Numbered from the stretch's first letter, positions 21,560-35,500 are shown. The stretch: DNA of 64,000 bases from Odontocerum albicorne (GCA_949825065.1 OX463848.1:40593380-40657379); one strand, 5' to 3'. Program-made: numbers and translations. The notes: a model not told the origin generated them from the sequence alone.

Positions 21560-22794
21560 TCTCTAGTTAGAAAATCCTCGAGGATAACATTAGCACTAAA
21601 TAGTTGACATTTTTTGTTACTTACGCCGAAAAAATGTAAAAAATTACACTTTTGATCCATATGTCTCAAAAATATCAGTTTTTAGCGTTAAATTACTTAC
21701 AAGGTTAATTAATATATGACTTGGAAATAAAAGATTTGTATTTTTATTCAACGACAAATATAATTCACACCACATTATATATTTATTCTACACAACATTG
21801 AAATTAATCAACAATATCTGTATTTCTTTGTACTATATGTCTAAAGCCTGAAGTATATTTGGTTACAATATTGTAAAATATTATATTATTACAGTGAAAC
21901 CCTTTTAAGATATTTGCGAAGCATCCAGTTGATTAATTATCTTTCAGAGGGAAAAAAGTTATAAAAGTAATATTTAAACATGACTTAATTTTTAGACTAA
22001 AGTTTCATCATTAACACATTTGAATAAGTGACCTGGACATGCTGAAGAGTGCATCTGGGAGACAACCACTTTAATCGGGCTTCGAATGTAAAACTACTTG
22101 AGTTTGCATATAACTCCAGCGTCAAAGCTATAATATAGCTATTACATAAATATAGCTTTATTACAGCTATTTAAAAATTCAAGTAAAATGTTGTGGTGCT
22201 ATTTTACAGCAACTATTACGATAAAGTAAGCTATGTGTAGCATGTTTTTTAACAATTTTCTTCTACAACTCAAAGTTTCACATTGTAAAAAATAGAATTA
22301 CTATTGTATGTGTAGAGCCAACGACAATTAGTGTGCGCAAGTATTATTACCAAAAGAACTTTTAGACTAGATTAGGGCCAAACTGGGTATCGAACATACT
22401 GAGTCATGGAAGTCACCTGATAATAATACGACTTTATAATAATTTTCAAAAATAAAATTCTAAAAACAATGTAAACATAGCAGTATGATTTATGTTTCAC
22501 GACTCAACACTTTGAGTTGAAGCTATTTATTATAATTCATGCTAAAGCATTTATCCATTTTGTAGTACACATAATGTTAATGAACAAATAAAATGCTAAT
22601 CAACTTTAATATTTTACTTCACGAAATAAAATACCCAATCCAGATCTCTGATTCAGAAAAAAAAAACTACTTTTGAGACAGGAAAACATCTTTATTAGGT
22701 TACTCTGTTTTTTTTTTAAATATAACATCTTTGTAATTGTTATACCACAAATGAACCATAAAAATTAACAGATAAAGACTATGTGATTATATTA
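21560..22794. other. AT-rich intergenic, nothing recognised
   Basis: No gene-like frame and no repeat partner in the window were recognised. Confidence 0.5.
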
Positions 22795-23156
22795 TTGGGT
22801 TTCTGACACAAGTTGGTAAATTATATATTTTATTGTTTCTAAAATATTTGAATTAATATTTAAATTCATTCCTAAATCAGCGATTAAAAGAATAAAACTT
22901 ATTATTAATTTTGATATAATATATTCTTTAATTTATACTTTATCAGTAACAATAACCTATTATAATAAAAGAAGATTTTTTTTTAACAAAATATAAGAAT
23001 TCAAATAGCACGTACATATTTTTCAACTGTGTGAAAATAGTTCCAAATAAAATACTATATAGTTACAAATTTTTACCATATCTGCACATTGGCTATTTTA
23101 TAGTGATTACCAAACAAATTCATTTTATTCTTTCCAACTTGTGTCAGAAACCTGAC
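22795..23156. mobile_element. MITE-C copy 1 (ttgggtttctgacac ends)
   Basis: Left ttgggtttctgacacaagtt and right aacttgtgtcagaaacctga are inverted repeats. The AT-rich core contains ttttcaactgtgtgaaaatag, also found in copy 2 at 26951-27162. No ORF. Confidence 0.8.
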
Positions 23157-23204
23157 AATATATGACTTTGCTTACTGTACGGTATTAATGGACCATTTAA
23201 ATTA

Positions 23205-23693
23205 TTAACCCTTCCTTCCCTGTGATGTGTAACTAGTACACATTGCTTCTAAAAACTTTAATATCTCTGTAAATATAATAATTACTGGCTTCAGATTTTA
23301 GGTATTCCTCCGTAATACATTTACGCATTGAATGAAAAAAATAATATTAACAATAATTAGCACTTATCGGCCACATCAGAGATATTTTGTGAAAATCGGG
23401 AATAAATTCACCAATACAATCAAACGTGTGCCAGTGTGTGACATAGGTATATTCATTCTATGAACGCTATGGGTGAGGAAGCGACGCTATTCACGTTTCA
23501 CTCTCACTCTACTTCGGTATATGGGAACGCAAGAAATAGAATCTCAGTTCGCTCGCTTCAGTAGCTTTCGGGTATCCATTTGAGGTGTTTTTTTCATGTT
23601 TTCAGCAATAAAATTTCAATTATTATCACTTTTGACTTCAAATTTCATTAATTTAACGTGCGGATTTTTTTAGCACAGGAAGGGAAATGTTAA
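23205..23693. mobile_element. TTAA MITE (piggyBac-like), copy 2
   Basis: TTAA at 23205-23208 and 23690-23693 with ends cccttccttccctgtg and, inverted, cacaggaagggaaatg. Inverse relative of 18826-19454. A further degraded end (aatccttcctgtcctgtgat) is at 36483. Confidence 0.8.
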
Positions 23694-24143
23694 CTTAAGT
23701 GGATTACATGGTCTAATCTTCAGTTTAATTATATAATATATATTTATATGTTTTGTTTTGTACAGTAAAATATTACCAAAATATTGTTTATCTTTAATTT
23801 TTGTTCATTTACAGTATGGCATTTACATAGGTGATCATTTTTAACTGCACAAATGTGCAATAAAGAAATGTTAATATTACTTGAGTGCAAACTATCTGTT
23901 AATAACTAATGATCATAGTTTAAAATATTGCTAAGTATGAGTTTTTAATAATTGCTACTCAATAAATTGAAACCTTTTTTTCATAACGCTAAGTGATTCT
24001 ATTGTATTGAAGTTACATATTTAATATATTAATTATTTTGATTAATTATATTATTGAACATGTATCTAAGGTTTTGTCCTCATTAAAATATAAAAAAATA
24101 ATAAAAACACTTTTAAAGTCAAAATAAAAACAAAATATATATT

Positions 24144-24588
24144 AGGTGTTAACATAAGTTGTATCCGTTTTTTTCAAATTTAAAAATGAGCACCAAACGT
24201 AAAACAAAATGGTAAAGGTTATACGTCATTCGAAAGATAATTTTCTGCTCTACAAGATAATGTGTTTGCTTTTACGTTACATATATTATTATATTTGATT
24301 ACAAGCCTTCAAAATAGGATTTTCAACACCTGCTGTTCGCATCTTTGCCAGCTTTATTGCCTCGATCGAACGCAAACAGGTGTCGAAAATGCTCACTTTC
24401 GTCTACTTGCCTTCCATTTTGAAGGCTTGTAATCAAATAAAATCATATATGTAACGTTAAAGCAAACACAATATCTTGTAGAGCAGAAAATTGTCTTTCG
24501 AATGACGTATAACATTTACCATTTTGTTTTACTTTTGGTGCTCATTTTTTAATTTGAAAAAAACGGACACAACTTATGTTAACACCCA
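24144..24588. mobile_element. fold-back mariner (5' half in inverted repeat)
   Basis: Both ends are the same mariner TIR (aggtgttaacataagttg and its complement). Each arm of about 200 bp carries the same 5' leader (aacaaaatggtaaaggttat, ctgctctacaagata, gattacaagccttcaaaat). The centre retains a few codons of the N-terminal reading frame. The two arms are copies of the 5' half, not the 5' and 3' ends. Confidence 0.85.
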
Positions 24589-26950
24589 ATATATAATATT
24601 TAAAAAATGCATTTCATCAATTATCTTCATCTTTCTTAACAAAAAATACATTATTTTTATTTACACATATAAACAAACTTTATGAAAACATAATTTGTGA
24701 TGTAAATAATACAAAATAATTTTTTTTTATGCGGTAAGTATGAGATTCTTAAAAAACTTAAAAGTTAGCTTTAAGATGAACTTAAATAAAAATTAACTAT
24801 AATTGTAATATAAAATAAGTTTCTTTCTAAGTTAGTGATATATACAATCTGTTTAATATTGCTATAGAAATTCTAAGGCTGTACTCTCAGCGTATAATGA
24901 AACAATACCACATATCAAGTAACATTCAACCCCATTTATGCAATATCTTTGATAATTTTCTTTGTTTCATGCTGTTGTTTGCTTTTCATGTGTTGATAAG
25001 TTAAGGGCTATAAGTAGTACATTGTTTTAGGAGTAGCGCCGTCACTATTATTTACTTAGAAGCGAGAGTAGCATGCTACTTTGAATCAATTTCAATGTAT
25101 CAGCTAGTGATTTTTTTAGAGAACAGTATTTAAGGCACATATTACAACAAATAGATTTTTTAACAATCACTGCTGATCGAATAATAGCGACAAAGCTCCA
25201 TGGTCAAATGTGTTTTTAGCTATTTTTATGTTGTTTCATATATATTGTAGATAATGAACATCAAAAATATCTACTATGTATTTACAAAAATAAGTAAACA
25301 GAACGGCCATATGCAATGTATTTTATTGGTGATGGCCGTCTAATGCACTATTTTCAATGAAAATCATTAAAACTATTACGGATTGTAGGTCTAAAATCAT
25401 ACATTGTTGTATGAACAAATACAGCAAATTAATTTAGTTAACAATTACGTTACAAGCTATAGTTATACTTCTTGGCGTGACCAGAGACACGCCAGGGCTA
25501 TACTAACTCGTACAAGTGACTGTAGCTCTTCATGTTCTATTGTGATTGTAGCTCCTAGTGTAGCTCCTTACACCTTATGATGAGGTATAATTAAGGTATA
25601 ATTGAGGTATAATTACACGTTACGATGAGGTATAATATTATGATGATAGACGTCACATGATCGGCAGTGAGAGTGAGGCAAAAATATAACTTATTTTGCG
25701 GGAAATTCTTAATCCTACAGTGCGCAATGATGCACATGTGAATCAACCAAAGTGTTTCTATATATTTTTGTGTTGAGTGGTATAAACAGTGACTCACGCG
25801 CTGTTACTAATATGATATAATAATCTCCATGCTTTAAAACCACATAGGTTTAATAGAAAACTGTTTTACCGGTCAATTTGGCAGTTGAAGTTTGACTTGT
25901 TGCGCGTAGATGACTTTTGTGATTTGTTCCAGTTTGAAATCCAATTACTTTATTATTGGTGATCAAGGTAATCTTATTTTTTTTCTTTTATTCTTTAGTA
26001 CATATGTGTAAAATAAGTGAAGTTAAATATATAATTTCATTTATATCATTATATCATAAAATTAACTTACAAATGCGCAGTGATTCATACATGAACCATA
26101 CTCTTTTTTTTTAAATATAAATATATAAAAACAAAAAAAAAAGTTTTATTGTATTTTTCATGTTCCAGTACATATTTAATGCATAAATATATTTTAATTT
26201 TTGAAATTAAAAAAATCGCGCATTGTAGGGTTAAGCAAGTAATTCTGTGGATTAAATTGAAAAGAAGTTGTAACAGTGTTGCTCCTTCAAAAAAGCTTAA
26301 GGAAAACATGTTTTTCTAAATCTAAAAATGCACGAAGCATTTTTTTTACTTTTGTAAAGAAATAGTTTATTGCAATTTAAACAAAAAAATCTTAATTGAT
26401 GTGTAACGTTTGCAAAGATTTTTCTTTTATAAAACAGTTGTTAAAAAGTATTCTTTTAGAATGTATTAAATTATATTAGTAATCTTAATTTGTTTGTAAA
26501 AAATTAAACAAACATACACTTTTAATGAATATAATGAATATAAATTTAAAAAGTAAATGCACGATTAAAAAAAATCCTAAATTACACAACTTTATGGAGC
26601 ATGCTCTAATATTTATTTATTTTACTATCTATGCCAGTTTCAAAATAATACCAAACAATTGTTATATGCAAAAAGTAATAAAATTGTGGCCGATTTTTTT
26701 TTAAATTGAATGGAATATCAAATTAAGTCAAGCAGACTGAAATTGATGAATAAAACATCTAAAAATGTCCATTTTAAAGAATATAAAGTGCTTTCTATCA
26801 CGCATAAAAACATTTCAAAACGCATTTTTCTATTTTTGCAATTACAAAAAAATATATTAAAACTAGAATCTATTACTTTTAATATTACAATTTTACAAAG
26901 CAGGATATTTAGAAAATGAAGAAGACAACACGATGAAAAATGAAATATTG
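24589..26950. other. AT-rich intergenic, nothing recognised
   Basis: No gene-like frame. The only minor structure is a short aggtataatt repeat at about 25580-25635. Confidence 0.5.
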
Positions 26951-27162
26951 TTGGGTTTCTGGCACAAATTGGTAACAAATATTTTACTGTTTCTGTGATA
27001 TTTCAATTAAAAATTCTGTCCAATATATGAGTACATTCTTGCATATTTTTCGACTGTATGAAAATAGCTTTTACAAGTTAAATTATCAATTCTAAATTTT
27101 TATTAGAACTGCAAATTGGCAATTTGATCAAAATTAGCAAGAAATTTGTGTTAGAAACTCAA
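26951..27162. mobile_element. MITE-C copy 2
   Basis: Ends ttgggtttctggcacaaatt and, inverted, aatttgtgttagaaactcaa. Shorter relative of 22795-23156. Confidence 0.75.
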
Positions 27163-27715
27163 CGATTATATATTTTTTTTAAATATAATTGAAGTATTAC
27201 ATATTTCAATCAATTTCATTAAAGATTTATTAAAACTAATACAAATTAGATAATTTAACTTTTATAATTAATTGATGTTATGATATATCAAAAACCGTTA
27301 AAAACAACAAAGTGTTATTGAAGATTTAATTTGAAAATTTAAACCATATAATTTTAAGTAATTGTGTACAAACACTTAATCTAAGAGGGAACTTAGTTAA
27401 ACTTTATTTCATCTTGGTTGTAAATTGTTTTCATTTTAAATATTAAAATATTATATGGATATAATTCTAAATTACTTCAATTAATTGAAATGATTTAACT
27501 AACAAGTTTACAGCCAACCTAATAGTCGTGAAGTACTACTTTGGCCAAAATGTTTTAAGCTATTATTACCTCTATTTTATTTGTGTAATTTTTTTGTGAG
27601 GAAAAGAAAAAACATAGACTGTCCACATGTGACCACAAGGAATACGCCCAGTTACAAATATGACCGTGGCCATTGCTGGCGAATGGCTACATTGATTCAT
27701 ACAAGTTACTATGTA
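27163..27715. other. intergenic, nothing recognised
   Basis: AT-rich; no supported feature. Confidence 0.45.
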
Positions 27716-27716
27716 T

Positions 27717-28131
27717 TAGGTGTTAACATAAGTTGTGTCCGTTTTTTCCAAATTTAAAAATGAGCACCAGAAGTAAAACAAAATGGTAAAGGTTATACGT
27801 CATTCGAAAGAAAATTTTCTGCTCTACAAGATATTGTGTTTGCTTTTACGTTAAATATATTATTTTATTTGATTACAAGCCTTCAAAATAGACTGTCAAG
27901 TAGACGAAAGTGAGCATTTTCGACACCTCCTTCTGTTCGTGTCTACTTGACATTCCATTTTGAAGGCTTGTAATCAAATAAAATAATATATGTAACGTAA
28001 AAGCACACACAATATCTTGTAGAGCAGAAAATTTTCTTTCGAATGACGTATATAACCTTTATCATTTTGTTTTACTATTGGTACTCATTTTTAAATTTGG
28101 AAAAAACGGATACAACTTTGTTAACCACCAA
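27717..28131. mobile_element. fold-back mariner, copy 2
   Basis: Left arm starts aggtgttaacataagttgtg; the right arm is its complement ending near 28131 with small changes (tacaactttgttaaccacc). The centre holds agtagacgaaagtgagcatt in both orientations, so the fold point is only a few codons into the transposase. Confidence 0.85.
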
Positions 28132-28562
28132 TAGCTTACCACACTATATTCAGTGGGTGGACCCTTGCAGACGCCTTATACCATGTGATATCGCATAATA
28201 GGTAGTGAATGTTTTAGTCAATATCTCATGAATAACGAAAATTTAAAAGACGTTGAAATTTCACGATTGTATTGATATAAACGTGAAATTGATTAAGTAA
28301 CTTAAATATTCAAATTATTTAATAATGAAAAAAGGAGAATATGCAAAAGTTCATGAAATATCACATAATAAACTATTGAAATTTTTATTTAGAAAACCGA
28401 CACCAAGTTAAGAAAACTTTTCTTTGACCAAAATTCTTTAAGCATTAAAATTTTTGTTTAGCTTTTTGCGAAACTCGTTAACTAAATTCTTTACTAAGTT
28501 ATTAGTATCCCTAGTGTAAGCCTCAAGACGGGAGTTAGAAATATTTGTATCAACTGTAAAAT
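28132..28562. other. intergenic, nothing recognised
   Basis: No gene or repeat family recognised. Confidence 0.45.
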
Positions 28563-29161
28563 CTGTGGCGTTATGGCAGAAGTTGATATGCCCATTTTTT
28601 GTCATTTTGTATTTATTCTTCCAATTTATAGAAAATATTTATCAGCATGTTGTGTCAAAACTTGGTGTGTCAGTCATTATCCAAACAAAAGATATCGTCG
28701 TCATACAGGAGAAAGTGGCCAACTAACAAAATGTAAAATGTTCAGGAGAGCCATTTAACCATTTTTGTGATTATTTTTGTGTGTATATAAATGTTCATTG
28801 CTTTCAAAATAAAGAAATAATATTTTTGAAAATTTTCATACAATTTTGCTTGTAAGAAAATAAACATTAATGCAGATAGTCATTTTAAACAAGTCGAGAT
28901 ATTATTATTAGTCTTCCAGGTTCTTGCTGGGTTATTTCTTCCAGGCCACCATTATGTTAGTAAGGTGTCAGATAGTCATTAATCACGTTTTTGCGAAAAA
29001 TGCACTTGGTCACTTTCTCTTGTATGACGACGATATATATTGTTTGGAAAAACTTAAAAAATGCTTATTTGTACTGATTTTAACAGCTTATCAAAGTTAA
29101 TATTGCTACTCCTGTAAATTAAGGTAAAACGGACATATCAACTTCTGCCATAACGCCACAG
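28563..29161. mobile_element. non-autonomous DNA transposon with about 30-bp TIRs
   Basis: Left ctgtggcgttatggcagaag plus ttgatatg and right catatcaacttctgccataa plus cgccacag are a nearly perfect inverted pair of about 30 bp. AAAT lies directly outside both ends (28559-28562 and 29162-29165), a possible 4-bp duplication. The 600-bp body has a 61-codon frame at 28573 without recognisable content. Superfamily unknown. Confidence 0.85.
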
Positions 29162-29339
29162 AAATGTTGCTACTGGAATAAGAAATTTAAATAGAATTGT
29201 TGAATTAAATAAAGTTCTAATATTATTTAGATATTTAATAATAAACCAGAATTTTGGTTTTTATCCCAATAATTGTGACACACTTAAAAAGATCACAAAA
29301 ATAGTGAATGATTTCCAATTTAAGCAAAATCTGATTCGA

Positions 29340-29586
29340 CTACTCAGAAAGATAATTGAATTTTGTTATTCCTAAAATAAGTAAAGTGACAACGGTAATT
29401 AGGTAAGATGGTACAGAAATTCCAGCTGAATTCTGATAACAGAATTCCAAGTTGCAATTGTTTGCTATGTCCTCGAACTTCTTCTTGACGACATCCCACG
29501 AGCAAAGGCCAACCCTACAGTCGTTGAAGTCTACCGGTTTCTCATTGTGGAAGAACATCACGCGGTGTGCATCTCCTTCCTCACAT
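29340..29586 (-). CDS. MINPP1: MINPP1-like exon 8 (C-terminus)
   Basis: Acceptor ctaactttcag precedes 29586; one base completes a Lys codon. It encodes CEEGDAHRVMFFHNEKPVDF, then CRVGLCSWDVVKKKFEDIA. This matches the C-terminus of MINPP1 (vertebrate [20 protein letters not shown]). The end PSYLITVVTLLILGITK followed by FNYLSE is a hydrophobic segment with a short polar tail preceded by small residues (NSAG), as in GPI-anchor signals. A single-pass anchor is the alternative. Stop at 29340-29342. Confidence 0.9.
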
Positions 29587-32500
29587 CTGAAAGTTAGGAA
29601 ATATGTCAATTAGAAATGATAGAGTAAAAAGTTTTCCCAGAATTGTTGTACATACCATCATGCTATTTCTCCAGGGCTGGTGGAGTCGCTTAAAAAAAAA
29701 CACAACTCCGACTCCGATTCCTATATTTACCAACAATACGACTCCGACTCCACAACTCCGACTCCACAACTCCGACTCCACGACTCCGACTCCACAACTC
29801 CGACTCCACGACTCCGACTCCACAACTCCGACTCCACAACTCCGACTCTACAACTCCGACTCAAAAAAGCTCAATTTTAGCAGGTTGTTTCCTACCTTTG
29901 CATATAGCCATTTTTTTCATGTTATAGGGATAAAAATAAAACGAGGTCAAACTTTAATAATTATTTAGTAGAATTTATTCTTAAAAACAACATTGCTTCT
30001 ATTAAATCTGTATTCGTAGAGGCTCTCAAATCAGAATTGAGAATTTTAAGAGTGGAAAATAACCGCTCTACGGATACTTGGGTTGGGGGTAATGCTGTAA
30101 CGATCAATGCTGAATCTTTTACGATTTCTAGATACCGCTGTATTGCCATTTCAACATTTAACTTATAAGTTCGGTCAATTTTTTCCATTATTTTCAATGC
30201 ATCATAAAATTCAATTTTAAATTTTGAAATAGAGTCTCCTTCATCTATATCGGGACTGTGATTCAAACGAGGACGTTTTAGTTTATCTTGTTCATTGAGA
30301 TATTTTTCAAAATCGTCTTCAGATTCAGCGGTGTCGGATGAAGATGATGATACTTGATGTACGCTGCCTGCTGTCGTCTCTTTTTCTAGTCGAAGGCCTT
30401 TCATACGAATGGTTAATTCAAACATAGCGTTTTTCGCTCTATTTATTTGTTCTTCCGTCAATATGGATCGAACCATGGGGTCAACATAGATCCCAGCCAA
30501 CAGAATTTTCTTTCGACGTGAGAAAGAAGGAGACAAACACATTTTCGTAGACTTGATGCATTAAATGGATCTCGGTGATTCACCATATCGGCGCGACTTG
30601 CGCCTGCAAGTTTAATATTCGTGCACAATACACATTCATTATAATAATTAAAAAAAAATGTATTTTAAATTTTAACGAAAAAGTAGTCGGAGTCGCTCGT
30701 TTTTTACGACTCCTACTCCGACTCCGACTCCGGCCCAAACACCGCGACTCCGACTCCAACTCCGACTCCGACTCCACAGCCCTGTATTTCTCTGTCGGTG
30801 TAGACAGAGAGGATAGAACACCAGATTTTCTTATCTCGACACACATCCTTCACCTCTTCCGCAGCCATACAACTTTAACTGCATATGATATTCTCAAGGG
30901 ATAAGTGAGATCGAGCAAGGTTGCCTTTCTGTGAGTGCAGGGAAATCAAGATCATGGACCACATTGTAAACAGCTGCCCACTAAATGCGTTTCCTGGAGG
31001 CGTGTAGGAGTTACACAGACTTGACTCTGCTGAAGAGGACAAAATGCATGTTAGAGCAGTAATATGCAGAAGTCTTACACACTCTTCTGTTTCTTATATA
31101 TGTACTTCTTATCTTTCTCTCAGCGACAATTTCTCAAACTGTTTCCTCCATTTTTTCCTCAGTCAACTTCTCCCTCCCTCTCCATTTATTTCAGACATAT
31201 ATAGTATTTACATATATTTTTCAGACATTTATTTTGTAAGTTTTTCAAATTTGTTTTTTTTTTTTTTTTTGTTTTTTGTTTTTTAAATTTTCAAATTTTT
31301 TCAAATTTGTGCGGTCACCCCTTGTGATTAGGTGGAGAAACTTGTATGTGGTATAATGATAAATAGACATTGAAATCTCTGTATATGTTGTATATGTAAA
31401 TTCTTGGTTTTTGTATTTTTCTTGTAAAATGATGTTTGTTTGACTCCGATCGTGTTCGCGACCGCAAGGGAAATAAAAGACTTGCAAGCGGACCGTCGTG
31501 AGTAGGTCACGGACCGGTTGGCTTAAGCAGCGCTCAGAACCCCGAAAGTTGTTGTATTTCGCGGGGAATGGGCGCTTGTGATAACCGACCGACCATTAAT
31601 AAGGAGGGTTCCTTTTTAGGGAAAAATATATATTTTCAGTAACAACCGACTCTACTGTGTTTTACTGTGAGACCCGCTACTTCGACCTGCCTGAGAGGAA
31701 TCTCTCCACCCCGCTACTTTCTTCTTCTTCTGGATCTACGCTTTGGAATTCGCTACCTCAATCCTCCGAGCGCGGCGCAGCAACCAACGCACATACACTA
31801 CAGTCTATTTGTACCCTGTCCGGTACACTATTCTTGTGTCAAAATAATTTCAAGATTCCAGTTTTAATTCTATTTATCACATCAGCCTCTAACAAATAGT
31901 TATCTTTTATCCAAATTCCTTTCTCTGTCCATTTTAACACTTGCCACCCTATGATGGATAGTGAGTGACCAGGACTTGCATAATAAAATCATTTTATAGC
32001 TAATTACTAAAAATAACCCAGCAGATTATGCATAATTTTAATTTAAAACATACATTTTTCACTGGATGCTGAGCGTCCAGCACAGTGGCTGGCGGAATTG
32101 TTTAGCACAGTAAGGCAAGTGTATACCAGATATTCTTCACAAGCCACACATTTATACTGCATTTCGTCTGCTCTTATATCTTTCTCTTTCAATGTCCAAC
32201 CTTTACTTCCATACATCAAGGTGGATACTATTATCATATTGTACAACAATCATTTTTTAAGACTTGCCAAAAACAGTGCATCATTGACTTTGTTGCTGCA
32301 TCAACATGCCTTTCAATATCTTTTGCTATGAGGAACCGAGCAATGTTTCAGCTTTGATTGGTAATGAAAAGGGGTCAACAGGAATACAAGAGGAAAAAGG
32401 CAAATATTTCTTCTATAAAAATGGACTTACTTGTACAGCACAGCTGCAATGTTAGATGCAAATGGATCAATCAAACTGGTCCTCCACATTCTCCTCATCA

Positions 32501-35500
32501 TGTTTGGTGTGTGATAGTTGTCTGAGGTGAGTGGCACGGAGTCTTCAGCTATCCCCATGGCTGTCGCCAGCGTTTGGATCATGACGGAGTGGCTGAAGTA
32601 CACAATCGCTGAAGGTTGATCTTGTTCTGTAAAAGTATAAAAGCTTATTTTGGGAAAAAAATAATAAATAATGATTTTAAATTTGCATCTAAGTATAGAT
32701 ATCTATTGATAAATTTTGATGCCTTTATGCACATAATAGAGATTAAAAATATGGTTCCTTCAACATATCTAAACTGGTCATGCAGACATTTTGAAGAGCA
32801 TAACCAGGAGACCTAATTGATTCCATTAAAGGTCAAGAACCACTGGAGTATGCATGTAACTTATAGTTAATCATCATATGTATTGGCAATAGCACTAGAA
32901 GAAGATGAGTGCTAATACCAGGGATGGCCTGCATTAGCAAATACTGTGGTTCTGGGCTAAAAGTTTGGATGTGGGCATTGTTATTTATATTTATACCATC
33001 TATTTAAGGGTCAAATATTGCCGGAATATTTTCATCCCATTTAAAATGTACTTAATTATTTCACAAAAATATTGTGTTGAATGGCTTTTAGATTTAGATA
33101 ATGGGAAGCAGCTTCCTGTTGAAGGAAAGTTCGTTTCATCTGAGAATATCTCAAATTTTACTTTATTTTATTTACATCAACGATATGATGTTCCTTACAA
33201 AATTATTTAAAAAAAAAAAAAGTAGTTTGTGCTTCATTTACAATATTGACAAAATAATCATTGATATAAAAAAGTAGTTTGTGCTTCATTTACAATATTG
33301 AAAAAATAATCATTGATATAAAAAAGTAGTTCGTGCTTCATTTACAATATTGACAAAATAATCATTGATATAAAAAAGTAGTTTGTGCTTCATTTACAAT
33401 ATTGACAAAATAATCATTGATATAAAAAAGTAGTTCGTGCTTCATTTACAATATTGACAAAATAATCATTGATATAAAAAAGTAGTTTGTGCTTCATTTA
33501 CAATATTGACAAAAAAATCATTGATATAAAAAAGTAGTTTGTGCTTCATTTACAATATTGACAAAATAATCATTGATATAAAAAAGTAGTTTGTGCTTCA
33601 TTTACAATATTGACAAAATAATCATTGATATAAAAAAGTAGTTTGTGCTTCATTTACAATATTGACAAAATAATCATTGATATAAAAAAGTAGTTTGTGC
33701 TTCATTTACAATATTGACAAAATAATCATTGATATAAAAAAGTAGTTTGTGCTTCATTTACAATATTGACAAAATAATCATTGATATAAAAAAGTAGTTC
33801 GTGCTTCATTTACAATATTGACAAAATAATCATTGATATAAAAAAGTAGTTTGTGCTTCATTTACAATATTGACAAAAAAATCATTGATATAAAAAAGTA
33901 GTTTGTGCTTCATTTACAATATTGACAAAATAATCATTGATATAAAAAAGTAGTTTGTGCTTCATTTACAATATAGACAAAATAATCATTGATATAAAAA
34001 AGTTGTTTGTGCTTCATTTACAATATTGACAAAATAATCATTGATATAAAAAAGTAGTTTGTGCTTCATTTAAAATATTGACAAAATAATCATTGATATA
34101 AAAAAGTAGTTTGTGCTTCATTTACAATATTGACAAAATAATCATTGATATAAAAAAGTAGTTTGTGCTTCATTTACAATATTGACAAAAAAATCATTGA
34201 TATAAAAAAGTAGTTTGTGCTTCATTTACAATATTGACAAAATAATCATTGATATAAAAAAGTAGTTTGTGCTTCATTTACAATATTGACAAAATAATCA
34301 TTGATATAAAAAAGTAGTTCGTGCTTCATTTACAATATTGACAAAATAATCATTGATATAAAAAAGTAGTTTGTGCTTCATTTACAATATTGACAAAAAA
34401 ATCATTGATATAAAAAAGTAGTTTGTGCTTCATTTACAATATTGACAAAATAATCATTGATATAAAAAAGTAGTTTGTGCTTCATTTACAATATAGACAA
34501 AATAATCATTGATATAAAAAAGTTGTTTGTGCTTCATTTACAATATTGACAAAATAATCATTGATATAAAAAAGTAGTTTGTGCTTCATTTAAAATATTG
34601 ACAAAATAATCATTGATATAAAAAAGTAGTTTGTGCTTCATTTACAATAATGACAAAATAATCATTGATATAAAAAAGTAGTTTGTGCTTCATTTACAAT
34701 ATTGACAAAATAATCATTGATATAAAAAAGTAGTTCGTGCTTCATTTACAATATTGACAAAATAATCATTGATATAAAAAAGTAGTTTGTGCTTCATTTA
34801 CAATATTGACAAAAAAATCATTGATATAAAAAAGTAGTTTGTGCTTCATTTACAATATTGACAAAATAATCATTGATATAAAAAAGTAGTTTGTGCTTCA
34901 TTTACAATATTGACAAAATAATCATTGATATAAAAAAGTAGTTTGTGCTTCATTTACAATATTGACAAAATAATCATTGATATAAAAAAGTAGTTCGTGC
35001 TTCATTTACAATATTGACAAAATAATCATTGATATAAAAAAGTAGTTTGTGCTTCATTTACAATATTGACAAAAAAATCATTGATATAAAAAAGTAGTTT
35101 GTGCTTCATTTACAATATTGACAAAATAATCATTGATATAAAAAAGTAGTTTGTGCTTCATTTACAATATTGACAAAATAATCATTGATATAAAAAAGTA
35201 GTTTGTGCTTCATTTACAATATTGACAAAAAAATCATTGATATAAAAAAGTAGTTTGTGCTTCATTTACAATATTGACAAAATAATCATTGATATAAAAA
35301 AGTAGTTTGTGCTTCATTTACAATATAGACAAAATAATCATTGATATAAAAAAGTTGTTTGTGCTTCATTTACAATATTGACAAAATAATCATTGATATA
35401 AAAAAGTAGTTTGTGCTTCATTTAAAATATTGACAAAATAATCATTGATATAAAAAAGTAGTTTGTGCTTCATTTACAATATTGACAAAATAATCATTGA

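Larger units (their letters stand above)
29672..30784 (-). mobile_element. hAT element with 8-bp TSD, inside MINPP1 intron 7
   Basis: Ends CAGGGCTGGTGGAGTC and, inverted, GACTCCACAGCCCTG are flanked by identical tatttctc at 29664-29671 and 30785-30792. It carries a C-terminal transposase piece (29961-30542) on - and long GACTCC-rich sub-terminal arrays at both ends. It is 1113 bp, too short for a complete hAT. Confidence 0.95.

Noticed and set aside
29603..29968. Low-complexity repeats STTPTPQLRL / ESELWSRSC as a repeat protein
   Set aside because: They are translations of the GACTCC sub-terminal array of the hAT element in different frames.
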